In this document: positions 1-8,300 of the stretch, in pieces
Position numbering within the stretch: the stretch's first letter is position 1
Layout: every line of letters starts with the position of its first letter
Assembly: GCA_051747965.1 (NCBI GenBank)
Contig: JBNJGS010000033.1
Span: forward strand, 1 to 27,663
Length of the DNA stretch: 27,663 bases
Source of the DNA: JAQIBY01 sp051747965
Lineage (GTDB): Bacteria; Bacteroidota; Bacteroidia; Bacteroidales; ML635J-15
Reading direction: 5' to 3'
Notes under the pieces: model-generated
The model's input: the letters and a program-made list of their open reading frames with translations, nothing else
What the model was told of the DNA's origin: nothing
Database searches by the model: none
Position numbers and translations under genes: made by a program

Positions 1-69
1 CCTCTTGGACTCGAACCAAGGACCCTCTGATTAACAGTCAGATGCTCTAACCAGCTGAGCTAAGGAGGA
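1..69 (-). tRNA. tRNA-Asn (GTT), 3' end cut by the window edge
   Basis: Read on the minus strand, bases 69 to 1 fold as a tRNA: acceptor 5' strand TCCTCCT (69-63), D-stem GCTC/GAGC with loop AGCTGGTTA, anticodon stem TCTGA/TCAGA with loop CTGTTAA, variable loop GGGTC, and T-stem CTTGG/CCAAG around the TTCGAGT loop. The anticodon is GTT (positions 35-33), which reads Asn codons AAC and AAT. Only three bases (AGG) of the 3' acceptor strand are inside the window; the rest and the CCA end lie beyond base 1. The gene is transcribed away from the kinase gene at 181. Confidence 0.97.
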
Positions 70-137
70 AAATATTATGTCATTTCCGGAAATTTTTCCT
101 CTAATCCCTCGGAAAATGTGGGTGCAAATCTAAACGC

Positions 138-151
138 TTTTATTAATTTTA
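138..151 (+). promoter_or_regulatory. Possible -7 promoter element of the PfkB kinase
   Basis: The 14-mer TTTTATTAATTTTA contains TAATTTTA (144-151), a 5-of-6 match to the Bacteroidota -7 consensus TAnnTTTG, 29 bases before the kinase ATG. The same 14-mer occurs before aminopeptidase P (12598-12611). No good -33 element sits at the expected distance, and the region is AT-rich, so this is tentative. Confidence 0.3.
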
Positions 152-180
152 CCAAATATTTTTTCAAAAAAACGCAGATT

Positions 181-1164
181 ATGTTAAAAATAATTGGAAT
201 AGGAAATGCGCTGGTAGACATCATGACCAGCCTTGACAAAGATGATTTTCTGGATATCAATAAGTTACCAAAGGGAAGCATGCAGCTGGTAGAAGCAGAT
301 AAAAGCGAGGAGTTGCTTAAAGCGGCGGCTGCATATCAAAAGCAGCAGGTTACCGGTGGATCCACAGCCAATACCATCAGGAGCCTTGCTAAGCTTGGTG
401 TGGAAACCGGCTTTATTGGAAAAGTCGGAAAAGATGAATTGGGGGATTTTTATGAAAAAGAACTCACCGATTATGGCGTGAAGCCCTGTATGATGCGGGC
501 TGATATCCCCACGGGTACTGCCCTGGCACTTGTCAGTAAGGATGGCGAACGTACTTTTGCCACACATCTGGGTGCTGCCATTTCCCTTACACCTGAAGAT
601 TTGAAAGACGAGGATTTTGATTCTTATAACATACTTTACCTTGAAGGATATCTTGTACAAAATCATGACCTACTGAACAGGGCTGCTGAGATTTCAAAAA
701 ACAAAGGTATGCAGCTGGCCATTGACCTGGCGTCCTATAATATTGTGGAATCTGAGCGTGATTTTCTCATGCCTTTTGTGACAAAGCATGTGGATATCCT
801 TTTTGCCAATGAAGAGGAAGCGGAAAGCTTTTTTCCCGGCAAAAAACCGGAAGATGCTGTGCTTGCATTTGCGGAACTGGTAGATACGGCCATCGTGAAA
901 ATCGGTCCCAAAGGTGCACTGATTAAACGCGGTGATGAAAAGGTACTGGTGAAAGGCCGTCCGGCCAAATGTATTGATACTACCGGTGCTGGGGATAATT
1001 TCGCTGCAGGCTTCCTTTATGGATTATCTCAGGGCCTGAACCTGCAAAAAGCCGGTGATATTGCAAACATCATGGGTGGAAATGTGATTGAAGTGATGGG
1101 CACCAGCATGGACGATGTTCGTTGGAGCAACATAAAAGATGAAATCAAGAAAATTATCGGCTGA
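181..1164 (+). CDS. PfkB-family carbohydrate/nucleoside kinase (adenosine kinase-like)
   Basis: A 327-residue ribokinase/PfkB-fold kinase, expected to be cytoplasmic and to phosphorylate a sugar or nucleoside with ATP. The N-terminus (IIGIGNALVDIM) carries the family's first strand. T58-GGSTANT-65 is the substrate-side glycine motif, and D266-TTGAGDNFAAGF is the second PfkB signature, with GAGD (269-272) forming the anion hole and D272 the catalytic base. The GNALVD start is common in Bacteroidota proteins labelled adenosine kinase, but the substrate cannot be read from sequence; ribokinase- or fructokinase-like activity is possible. I chose the ATG at 181 over the upstream GTG at 118 because family homology begins there. 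A terminator follows directly, and a deoxynucleoside kinase faces it, so both may act in nucleoside salvage (inference). Confidence 0.9.
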   Translation: MLKIIGIGNALVDIMTSLDKDDFLDINKLPKGSMQLVEADKSEELLKAAAAYQKQQVTGGSTANTIRSLAKLGVETGFIGKVGKDELGDFYEKELTDYGVKPCMMRADIPTGTALALVSKDGERTFATHLGAAISLTPEDLKDEDFDSYNILYLEGYLVQNHDLLNRAAEISKNKGMQLAIDLASYNIVESERDFLMPFVTKHVDILFANEEEAESFFPGKKPEDAVLAFAELVDTAIVKIGPKGALIKRGDEKVLVKGRPAKCIDTTGAGDNFAAGFLYGLSQGLNLQKAGDIANIMGGNVIEVMGTSMDDVRWSNIKDEIKKIIG

Positions 1165-1183
1165 TTTCCGGACAACCAAACCT

Positions 1184-1229
1184 AAGGCGCAGGAACACAA
1201 GGATGAGGTTTCTGCGCTTTCTTTTTTTC
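1184..1229 (+). terminator. Rho-independent terminator of the PfkB kinase gene
   Basis: The arms 1184-1196 and 1208-1220 (core GCGCAG/CTGCGC, extended by A-T and G-U pairs) enclose an 11-base loop and are followed by CTTTTTTTCT. It ends transcription from the plus strand just before the convergent deoxynucleoside kinase gene. Confidence 0.85.
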
Positions 1230-1242
1230 TGAAAAAAATCTC

Positions 1243-1857
1243 TTAAAACAGGCCGTGCAATTCAGCATCAATCTTATTGATAACGGTTCGCAAATCAGTA
1301 TCCTGATTGGTAAAATTCACATTGTCCACATCAATGATGAGCAGCTTGCCAATGTCATAGCCCTGAATCCAGGCTTCATATCTCTCATTTAACCGCTTGA
1401 GGTAATCCAGTCTGATGCTGTCCTCATATTTCCTGCCCCGCTGGCTAATCTGGTTTACAAGTGTTGGCACGGATGCCCGAAGGTAAATCAGAAGATCCGG
1501 TGGCTCCACCAGGCTGGTCATGAGTTTAAACAGGGAAAGGTAATTGTCAAAATCCCTTGTTGTCATCAGTCCCATATCGTGCAGGTTGGGAGCAAAGATG
1601 TAGGCATCCTCGTAAATTGTACGATCCTGTATGATTTTTTTTCCGCTTTTGCGGATTTCAAGAATCTGATTGAACCGGCTGTTCAGGAAATAAATCTGAA
1701 GATTGAAAGACCAGCGTTGCATCTCCTGATAAAAATCTGTCAGATAAGGATTGTGGTCAACATCCTCATAATGAGGATCCCAGTTATAGTGCTTTGAAAG
1801 CAAACGGGTCAGGGTTGTTTTGCCTGAACCTATGTTTCCTGCGACGGCAATATGCAT
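1243..1857 (-). CDS. Deoxynucleoside kinase (dNK/dGK family)
   Basis: A 204-residue P-loop kinase of the deoxynucleoside kinase family, which transfers phosphate from ATP to a deoxynucleoside in the cytoplasm as a salvage step. Visible motifs are the Walker A loop G7-NIGSGKTT-15, the D78-R79 pair (QDRTIYEDAYIF) that follows the kinase strand and contacts the sugar 5'-OH region, and the LID arginines R140-GR142 (QRGRKYE). Length is normal for bacterial members (about 200-225 residues). Substrate choice (deoxyadenosine, deoxyguanosine or deoxycytidine) is not decidable here. The start at 1857 places the P-loop at the usual distance from the N-terminus. It is convergent with the PfkB kinase and apparently monocistronic. 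Confidence 0.93.
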   Translation of the reverse strand: MHIAVAGNIGSGKTTLTRLLSKHYNWDPHYEDVDHNPYLTDFYQEMQRWSFNLQIYFLNSRFNQILEIRKSGKKIIQDRTIYEDAYIFAPNLHDMGLMTTRDFDNYLSLFKLMTSLVEPPDLLIYLRASVPTLVNQISQRGRKYEDSIRLDYLKRLNERYEAWIQGYDIGKLLIIDVDNVNFTNQDTDLRTVINKIDAELHGLF

Positions 1858-1988
1858 AGTTATTTAACTTGATTCGACAGGCTAATATACTAAGCTTTTT
1901 TGATTTCTGGGCGGAATGTTGACAAGTTTTGATTAATTTTCATCGGGCACCGGTAATCTTTTGCATTACTGATTCACAGAGCCTGAGC

Positions 1989-2006
1989 ATATACCTTTTG
2001 GTATAT
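1989..2006. repeat. Small perfect hairpin in the 193-base gap
   Basis: ATATACC-TTTT-GGTATAT is a perfect 7-bp inverted repeat. Neither strand has a T-run after it, so it is not a standard terminator. It lies between the end of the minus-strand uncharacterised gene and the start of the kinase gene and could be a weak 3'-end structure or an operator; no role can be assigned. Confidence 0.45.
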
Positions 2007-2050
2007 CCCGATGCAATTATAATGCTTAATTTCGGGTAATCCGGCAATAA

Positions 2051-2818
2051 TCACCGGAGCTGCAAATCTGATATGTGGATTGTACCTTCCTGCACATAGT
2101 ACAATGTATTCTTATTTACCGCAAAATCCTGTATTTCGAAGGCATTGTGAAAAAGGCTTAGTTCTTTCAACAGGAAATAATCAAAAGAGAAAAGAGTGTT
2201 GTTTTTCAGGTAGAGAATATTCTGATTGATGATCTTGAAATTTTTCTGATACTTTACCGGAAAGCTTGTTTCATACGCCCCCATCACATTGTACACCATA
2301 ATGCCCTGTTCCTCAAAGCCCAGAAAAAGTTTGTTGTTTTTTTCATACAGCTGGTTTGGCAATCCCGAAAACCGCTCCGAAACCGAGGCAGTCAGACCGG
2401 CATTGCCGTGTTGGTCAATGTTTACTATTTGCTGACTTTGTGCATCATGCAGCCAAAACCCTCCTCTTGTTGCACTGCAAACTGCTGACACATCATAATA
2501 GCCGATCTCATCCAGCAAAACAGGATTGCCAATGGTGCTCATTTGCTTATCCAAAAACAAAACCTCATTTGCATTGGCTGAATAGACCAGAATTCTCAGG
2601 GGATTACTCACATCCACAGTAGTGATTACACCACTTGTCTGATAATCATATACCGCCTGCAATTCAAAGTCAGCATTATATTTTTCCAGGCGATTGGCTT
2701 CTATGATATAAACATTGTCCAGATGATCACAATATACTTTTTCTGCCTGCATGCCTTCAATGGGCACCGGTAAGAACCCCTGGGTGGCAAGTAAAATATA
2801 TATCACCAAATGTATCAT
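2051..2818 (-). CDS. Uncharacterised exported protein, probably beta-propeller-like
   Basis: A 255-residue protein of unknown function. From the ATG at 2818 the N-terminus (MIHLVIYILLATQGFLPVP) looks like a signal peptide, so the rest is probably periplasmic or outer-membrane associated. The body is a series of short beta-rich units, including a VDVSNPLRILVYSA stretch and a GGFWLHD stretch, in the style of a beta-propeller. From memory, similar proteins with a 'D(V/A)SNPL(K/R)IL' segment are widespread in Bacteroidota without a known role. The longer frame to 2878 is unlikely because its start would lie in the terminator at 2877-2912. A TATCTTTA element occurs only a few bases before the ATG, so the leader may be very short. 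It follows the Spy-like gene but is separated from it by that terminator. Confidence 0.75.
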   Translation of the reverse strand: MIHLVIYILLATQGFLPVPIEGMQAEKVYCDHLDNVYIIEANRLEKYNADFELQAVYDYQTSGVITTVDVSNPLRILVYSANANEVLFLDKQMSTIGNPVLLDEIGYYDVSAVCSATRGGFWLHDAQSQQIVNIDQHGNAGLTASVSERFSGLPNQLYEKNNKLFLGFEEQGIMVYNVMGAYETSFPVKYQKNFKIINQNILYLKNNTLFSFDYFLLKELSLFHNAFEIQDFAVNKNTLYYVQEGTIHISDLQLR

Positions 2819-2876
2819 GCTATAAAGATAGGAAAAAAATTGTAGCCGGTTTCCGTCAATTCCATTGATGATAATC

Positions 2877-2912
2877 AAAAAAAGCTGATACCATGTTGAT
2901 ATCAGCTTTTTT
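2877..2912 (-). terminator. Terminator after the Spy/CpxP-like gene
   Basis: A perfect 13-bp inverted repeat (2878-2890 with 2900-2912, core AGCTGATA/TATCAGCT) with a 9-base loop. On the minus strand it is followed by TTTTTTT, so it ends the transcript of the gene at 2952-3467. The T-run on the plus side makes it potentially bidirectional. Confidence 0.88.
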
Positions 2913-2951
2913 ATTTGGGTAAATATAAGTCTGCCGCTACGACAGATAAAA

Positions 2952-3467
2952 TTAATTCATACAAGGCCTGTGCATACCTCTTTTGTCTTTCATGCGGCGG
3001 CCATCCTGCATGCCATCGCCTTGTCCGGAGCCTTTGCTGTTGTTGTGCCTGCCAGAATTATAATGACCTCTTTTGTGCATTTTACTTTCCCATACACTGA
3101 CCTGCTCATCGGTGAGGATATCTTTCATGGCAATGTGCATGGCAGCTCTTTCTTTCTGCATTTGTGTGCGGAGCTTGGCCATTTCATCAATTTTTGCATT
3201 GATGGCTTTGACGTCCGGGTCATCTGCAATCATGAGTTTGTGCTTTTCTGCACGCTTAATGGCCAAATCGGCTTTGAGTTCAGTTCTCTCTGCATAAAAA
3301 TCGTCATGCAATGTCTTGATCTGGGTTTCCTGGTCTTCGGTCAGGTCAGGTATGATATCGCTGCATGTTTGATTGCGATTCATTGATTGTCTTTGTGATT
3401 GTGCCTGAAAGCTTGTCATGACAAAACCCAGTAAAATTAAACTTGTGATAATTCCTTTTGTTTTCAT
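2952..3467 (-). CDS. Spy/CpxP-like periplasmic stress protein
   Basis: A 171-residue exported protein of the Spy/CpxP (LTxxQ) superfamily, whose known members are helical periplasmic chaperones or metal and envelope-stress sensors. Residues 1-23 form a signal peptide ending near FQAQSQ. The two family motifs are L42-TEDQ and L118-TDEQ, bracketing a long charged helical stretch (about 47-115). The last 40 residues are unusually rich in His, Gly, Arg, Lys and Met (HKRGHYNSGRHNN..., ending MHRPCMN) and resemble a flexible metal-binding tail. I chose the ATG at 3467 because it begins the signal peptide; the frame continues upstream to 3569 without homology. It is divergent from the antiporter gene (67 bases apart), and its transcript ends at the terminator at 2877-2912. 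Confidence 0.82.
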   Translation of the reverse strand: MKTKGIITSLILLGFVMTSFQAQSQRQSMNRNQTCSDIIPDLTEDQETQIKTLHDDFYAERTELKADLAIKRAEKHKLMIADDPDVKAINAKIDEMAKLRTQMQKERAAMHIAMKDILTDEQVSVWESKMHKRGHYNSGRHNNSKGSGQGDGMQDGRRMKDKRGMHRPCMN

Positions 3468-3490
3468 AATATTTCTTATTTTGTTGTTTG

Positions 3491-3498
3491 TATCTTTG
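3491..3498 (+). promoter_or_regulatory. -7 promoter element of the antiporter gene
   Basis: TATCTTTG is a perfect match to the Bacteroidota -7 consensus TAnnTTTG, 36 bases before the antiporter ATG. A TTTG-like -33 element is not found at the usual 19-21 bases, so the promoter may depend on an activator or be weak. Confidence 0.5.
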
Positions 3499-3534
3499 AT
3501 GCGTTTCGAATGAAAAGGTTTAATTTGTTTTATT

Positions 3535-4806
3535 ATGGATATTCCAGTTGTTATATTATTGCTTGGCATCCTGATATTTGGGTCGTTTTATTTTAATCGT
3601 TTTTTCATTAGTTTGCGGATTCCCAGTGCCCTGTTTTTTATTGTGGCGGGGATTGTAATTGGTTTTTTTGTGGAAGATGATATGGTTTGGGGAAATCTGG
3701 GAGGTACCTTTGCAGCCATTACGCTGAATGTAATCGTATATATGGTGGGCAAACGGTTCAATTTTAAGAATTTGCGCCGTGTTCCAGGAAATTCTCCGGG
3801 CTTCTCTGTATTCAATATTGTTGTTGGCCTTACGCTGGTGACACTGGTTGCGCGGTTTGTTGCCAATATGGAGTGGGTTTCCTCAATTTTCCTGGGATTT
3901 GTGGTCAGTGGTACATCCTCTGTTCTGATTGTACCGATTGTGCATGCACTTAAACTGAAAGAAAAAAGCCGTAAAATTCTGATATATGAATCACTGCTGA
4001 CAGACATTATCTGTCTTGTCGGCGGATTGATTTTCCTTGGTTTTATCAGACACACCCAACTTGGCAATACACCTCTGGCAGGATTTGTTGCAAAATCCGT
4101 ATTGCTGGGTGTTGTCAGTGGGCTGATAGCGGGTGCCTTGTGGATGCTTGTTTTGCGCTCACTGAAACACGTGAACAATACCATGTTTTCCAGCCTGGCT
4201 TTTATTCTGATGCTGTTTGGAGCAAGTGAGCTGGTGGGTTTTAGTGGTGGCTTTGCTGTGCTTACATTTGGTATTATGTCAGGGAATATCAATCACAAAC
4301 CTTTCAAAAACTGGTTTACGGAAAAGATGACTGAGAAAGCCAGAGATTATACCATCAATGAAGAAAGCTTTTTTGAAGAATTACTCATGCTTATTCAGGC
4401 ATACTTTTTTGTTTATATGGGTATGCAACTTGAATATTACAGCACTTGGGTTTTCCTGATTGCTTTAATACTGGTTGTGATATTTGCCCTGCTGAGATGG
4501 GTAAGCATCAAAACCTTTTCATCCAAAGGGCTGGATTATAAAGAAATGATCATCATGTCCGTTTTGTCACCAAAAGGAATTATCCCTGCTGTGCTGGTTA
4601 CCCTTGCATATGAAATGGGTGTCATTGATGGGCTGCAGATCATGCAATACGGCTATTCCATCATCATTGTGAGTTTGATTGTGGGGGCAATTCTGATTAG
4701 TATTGCCAGAAAAGATCCATCCTATTTTAGTCGTGTGGGTAGCAGAATGTTGAATACAGGCAAACAGAGCAAGAATGATTTTCCGAATACCTCTACTGAA
4801 GATTGA
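3535..4806 (+). CDS. Cation:proton antiporter (Na+/H+ exchanger family)
   Basis: A 423-residue inner-membrane protein with about a dozen hydrophobic segments, matching the sodium/hydrogen exchanger (CPA) fold. Such proteins swap Na+ or K+ for H+ to control pH and ion content. The N-terminal part (GILIFGSFYFNRFFISLRIPS then LFFIVAGIVIGFF) has the family's 'IP...L...G...G' pattern. The core helix region G-TSSVLIVPIVH is followed by E-SLLTD, where the acidic pair probably takes part in cation and proton binding. A late LSPKGIIPAVL segment matches the family's conserved Arg/Lys-Gly region. The C-terminus is a short hydrophilic tail without a TrkA domain. Its last 32 bases overlap the protease gene that follows. 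The transported ion is not known. Confidence 0.88.
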   Translation: MDIPVVILLLGILIFGSFYFNRFFISLRIPSALFFIVAGIVIGFFVEDDMVWGNLGGTFAAITLNVIVYMVGKRFNFKNLRRVPGNSPGFSVFNIVVGLTLVTLVARFVANMEWVSSIFLGFVVSGTSSVLIVPIVHALKLKEKSRKILIYESLLTDIICLVGGLIFLGFIRHTQLGNTPLAGFVAKSVLLGVVSGLIAGALWMLVLRSLKHVNNTMFSSLAFILMLFGASELVGFSGGFAVLTFGIMSGNINHKPFKNWFTEKMTEKARDYTINEESFFEELLMLIQAYFFVYMGMQLEYYSTWVFLIALILVVIFALLRWVSIKTFSSKGLDYKEMIIMSVLSPKGIIPAVLVTLAYEMGVIDGLQIMQYGYSIIIVSLIVGAILISIARKDPSYFSRVGSRMLNTGKQSKNDFPNTSTED

Positions 4807-5203
4807 TATTCCCGGTGGCGGAATGCACCTGGCGTGCAGACTGTATGGCCACAGTGATGCCTGCTATGTTCTTATTGATACGGGTGCCTCAGTATCTGTC
4901 TTTGATGATGAGCTGATGGCGGAGCATATCACCGGCAAAACAGAAATTGATGATGACGGGCTTGCTTCCGGGGTAAATGCACCCATAGAAAATCAGACTT
5001 TCGGAAAGCTTTCGGGTGTCGCTGTTGAAACATTACCCCTGTATGAACAAAAAGTGGGTCTGATGGACCTTTCTCATTTGAGAGAACTGTATGCAGAATA
5101 TTTTGACATCAGCATTTGCGGACTTATAGGAAGCGATTTCCTTGAAAAATATGAGGCAGAAATTTTGTATAAAGCCGGCATTTTGTGTTTACATAAATCA
5201 TAA
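4775..5203 (+). CDS. Retropepsin-like (clan AA) aspartic protease
   Basis: A 142-residue protein with the single-domain retroviral-type aspartyl protease fold. The catalytic motif L33-IDTGAS-39 (D35) is intact, followed by the SVFD strand; G116-LIGSDFL-123 is the matching hydrophobic-glycine motif near the C-terminus. One such domain is half an active site, so the enzyme would work as a homodimer. No signal peptide is seen, so it is probably cytoplasmic. The ATG at 4775 lies inside the antiporter gene (32-base overlap in another frame) and is favoured because the segment RIPLLKIDIPGGGMHL resembles the usual family N-terminus; an internal ATG at 4824 is possible but would cut that segment. The overlap suggests co-translation with the antiporter. 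The natural substrate is unknown. Confidence 0.85.
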   Translation: MIFRIPLLKIDIPGGGMHLACRLYGHSDACYVLIDTGASVSVFDDELMAEHITGKTEIDDDGLASGVNAPIENQTFGKLSGVAVETLPLYEQKVGLMDLSHLRELYAEYFDISICGLIGSDFLEKYEAEILYKAGILCLHKS

Positions 5204-5248
5204 ATGCCGGAATTCTTTTATGGTAACCATAATCCCTGAATTTGTAGC

Positions 5249-5279
5249 TTGTGGTTTTAAGTAATTATCAATATATTTG
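5249..5279 (+). promoter_or_regulatory. Promoter of secDF
   Basis: TTG (5249-5251), a 20-base spacer and TATATTTG (5272-5279) match the Bacteroidota -33/-7 pattern closely. Transcription would begin near 5286, giving a leader of about 30 bases before the secDF ATG at 5318. Confidence 0.65.
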
Positions 5280-5317
5280 CCAGCCAATTCAAATTAGGTA
5301 AATTAAAATTTTGAACA

Positions 5318-8300
5318 ATGCGGAATAAAGGAGCAGTTTTAACAATCATCATTCTCCTGACATTAATTGTCATTTATTATCTGTCGTTTTCCTGGAAAAC
5401 ATACCAGGTGGAAAAGGATGCAAAAGAATTTGCAACTGAAAAGGCAGAAAATATTTTGGGAGAATCGGCAAGTGAAGACTTGCGTGAATCAATGAAAGAC
5501 TCATTGCAGTCTGCGTATCTGGATTCAATGTCTGGTGAAGTGGTTTATACCTTATTTACAGACCACACCTTCATGGAATGTAAGGCCAAACAGATTAATC
5601 TTGGACTTGATCTCAAAGGGGGAATGAATGTTACCCTGCAGATTGAAGCAAAAGATATTATCAGGGCACTGGCCAATGATCCCACCAATCCCACACTCCA
5701 GGAGGCATTAGAGAGAGCTGATGAATTGCAGGATCAGGGCAGTGAAAGCTATGCACGGGATTTCAGACGAGCCTATGAAGAAGTTGCCGAAGGTGAAAAC
5801 ATGGCACCCCTGTTCATTACACCGCAAAATAAAGACAAAATATCCATCTCATCAAGCAATGAAGAGGTTGTGGACTATCTGTCCGAAGAACTTCAAACAT
5901 CATTTGACAATGCTTTTGAAATTCTGAGAAAACGTATCGATCATTTTGGTGTTGTACAGCCCAATATCCAGCGTGATGTGGCAGTGAAAGGCCGGTTCCA
6001 TATTGAATTGCCGGGCATAAAAAATCCCGAACGTATCAGAGACCTGCTGCAGGGAACTGCCAAGCTGGAGTTCTGGGAAACCTATAATTTCAGCGAAATC
6101 TATCAGAACATGGTTCAGGCAAATAACATCATTGCACAGGTACAAGGTGTGGTTGATGAAGAGCTTGAGCAGGATACAATTGAAGATGCAGATACTGTAG
6201 ATACAGATGCAGATACTGAGGAAGAAGCTGATTTGTTGAATGATGATACAATAGCTCCGGAACTGGGAGAATTTGAAGGCAATGAAGTGGATACTGCAGC
6301 ACAGGCTGATGAGTGGAGAGAGCAGAATCCGCTGTTTGCTCTGCTTAACCCCAATGTTGACCAGCAGGGAGAACCGCTTGGAGGACCTGTAGTTGGCGTT
6401 GCTCACTTTAAAGATACTGCAAAAATCAACCGTTATCTCCATCTGGATAAGGTACAGGCTATCTTACCCATTGACCTTAAGTTTGCATGGACGTTTAAAG
6501 CCATTCAGGACAATGAAGGCAATGTTCAGGAAGGCATTTACCAGCTTGTGGCATTGAAATCCACCCGTGACGGAGGTGAAGTGATGAGTGGGGACGTGAT
6601 TGAAACTGCAAGAAAAGAATTTGGTCAGAATCAGGCTTCTGCTGAGGTAACCATGACCATGAACAGCGAAGGCTCGAAAAAATGGGCAAAAATCACAAGA
6701 AATAATATAGAGCGGAGTATTGCCATCGTGCTTGACGGTTATGTGTATTCTTTCCCGACAGTACAAAATGAAATCAAAGGCGGCCGTTCATCAATTACAG
6801 GAAACTTTACTGTTGCCGAAGCCGATGACCTTGCCAATATTCTTAAGTCAGGTAAAATGCCGGCTCCCGCCAGGATTATTTCCGAAGAGATCGTTGGTCC
6901 TTCTCTTGGGCAGAAAGCCATCAGCTCCGGTCTGACATCATTCCTGATTGCCTTCTTTGTTATCCTGCTTTACATGGTTTTCTATTACAACCGTGCAGGA
7001 TGGGTGGCAGATATTGCACTGATTGCAAACATAATATTTATCATGGGTGTGCTCGCATCCTTTGGTGCTGTACTTACATTGCCCGGTATTGCCGGTATTG
7101 TGCTTACCATCGGTATGTCGGTGGATGCCAACGTGCTGATATATGAGCGAATACGGGAGGAGCTGGCTGCCGGTAAAGGCATGAAGCTTGCCATTCAGGA
7201 TGGTTACAAAAATGCATATTCTGCTATCCTTGATGCCAACATCACAACATTGCTGACAGCAATTATTCTTTTCCGCTTTGGTGTAGGTCCGATCCAGGGC
7301 TTTGCTACAACATTGATGATTGGTATCATTTCCTCTCTGTTCTCAGCCATCTTTATTACCCGACTGGTATTCTCTACCATGATGGGCAAAGACAAATTTA
7401 TTAAATTTGATACCAGGCTGACGCGTAATGCATTCAAGAATCTCAACATTAAATTCCTTGAAAAGCGTAAAGCAGCTTATTTCATCTCAGGAGCCATTAT
7501 TCTTATTTCAGTGATCTCACTTGGTGTGCGTGGCCTCAATCCGGGCATCGATTTTACCGGTGGTCGCACTTATGTTGTGAAATTTGACAAAGATGTGCAA
7601 CCACAGGAAATTGCTGCTGATCTGGAAGGGTATTTTGACAGCAGACCGATGGTGAAAACATTTGGTGGTTCTGATCAGGTCAAAATTATTACCCAGCATC
7701 TGATTGATGAGAAGACATCTGAAGCTGATGCCATTGTCGATTCACTGCTATACAATGGTCTGAAACCTACCATAGGGGAAGATGTGAGTATGGATAAATT
7801 CCTTTCAAAATACAGACAGTCATCACAAAAAGTGGGCCCCTCTATTGCAGATGATATCCTTAGGAAATCATTCATCGCCGTAGGTATAGCCCTGCTTGTC
7901 ATATTCCTGTACATTCTCATAAGATTCCGGAAATGGCAGTATTCTGTTGGTGCCATTGCTGCGGTTGTCCATGATGTGCTTTTTGTTCTGGGATTGTTTT
8001 CACTTTTCTATGCCATCATGCCTTTCAGCATGGAGATAGATCAGGCATTTATCGCTGCCATCCTTACGGTTGTGGGTTACTCTATCAACGATACCGTTGT
8101 TGTGTTTGACCGGATCCGTGAGTTTATGAAGATATATCCAAAACGGGAACGCAGCCTTAATATCAACAATGCACTTAACAGTACTATCAGCCGTACTTTC
8201 AGTACTTCAATGAGTACATTCTTTGTGCTGCTTACCATCTTTATCTTTGGTGGTGAAGTAATCAGGGGCTTTGTGTTTGCTCTCCTGGTTGGTGTTATCG

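Noticed and set aside
265..666. Minus-strand frame antisense to the PfkB kinase
   Set aside because: A shadow of the real gene with no motif or start context; the same holds for the other long antisense frames over secDF, uvrC, pepP, the M16 protease and the barrel genes.
2819..2878. Upstream start (2878) for the uncharacterised exported protein
   Set aside because: It lies in the terminator of the gene upstream, and the internal ATG at 2818 begins a proper signal peptide.
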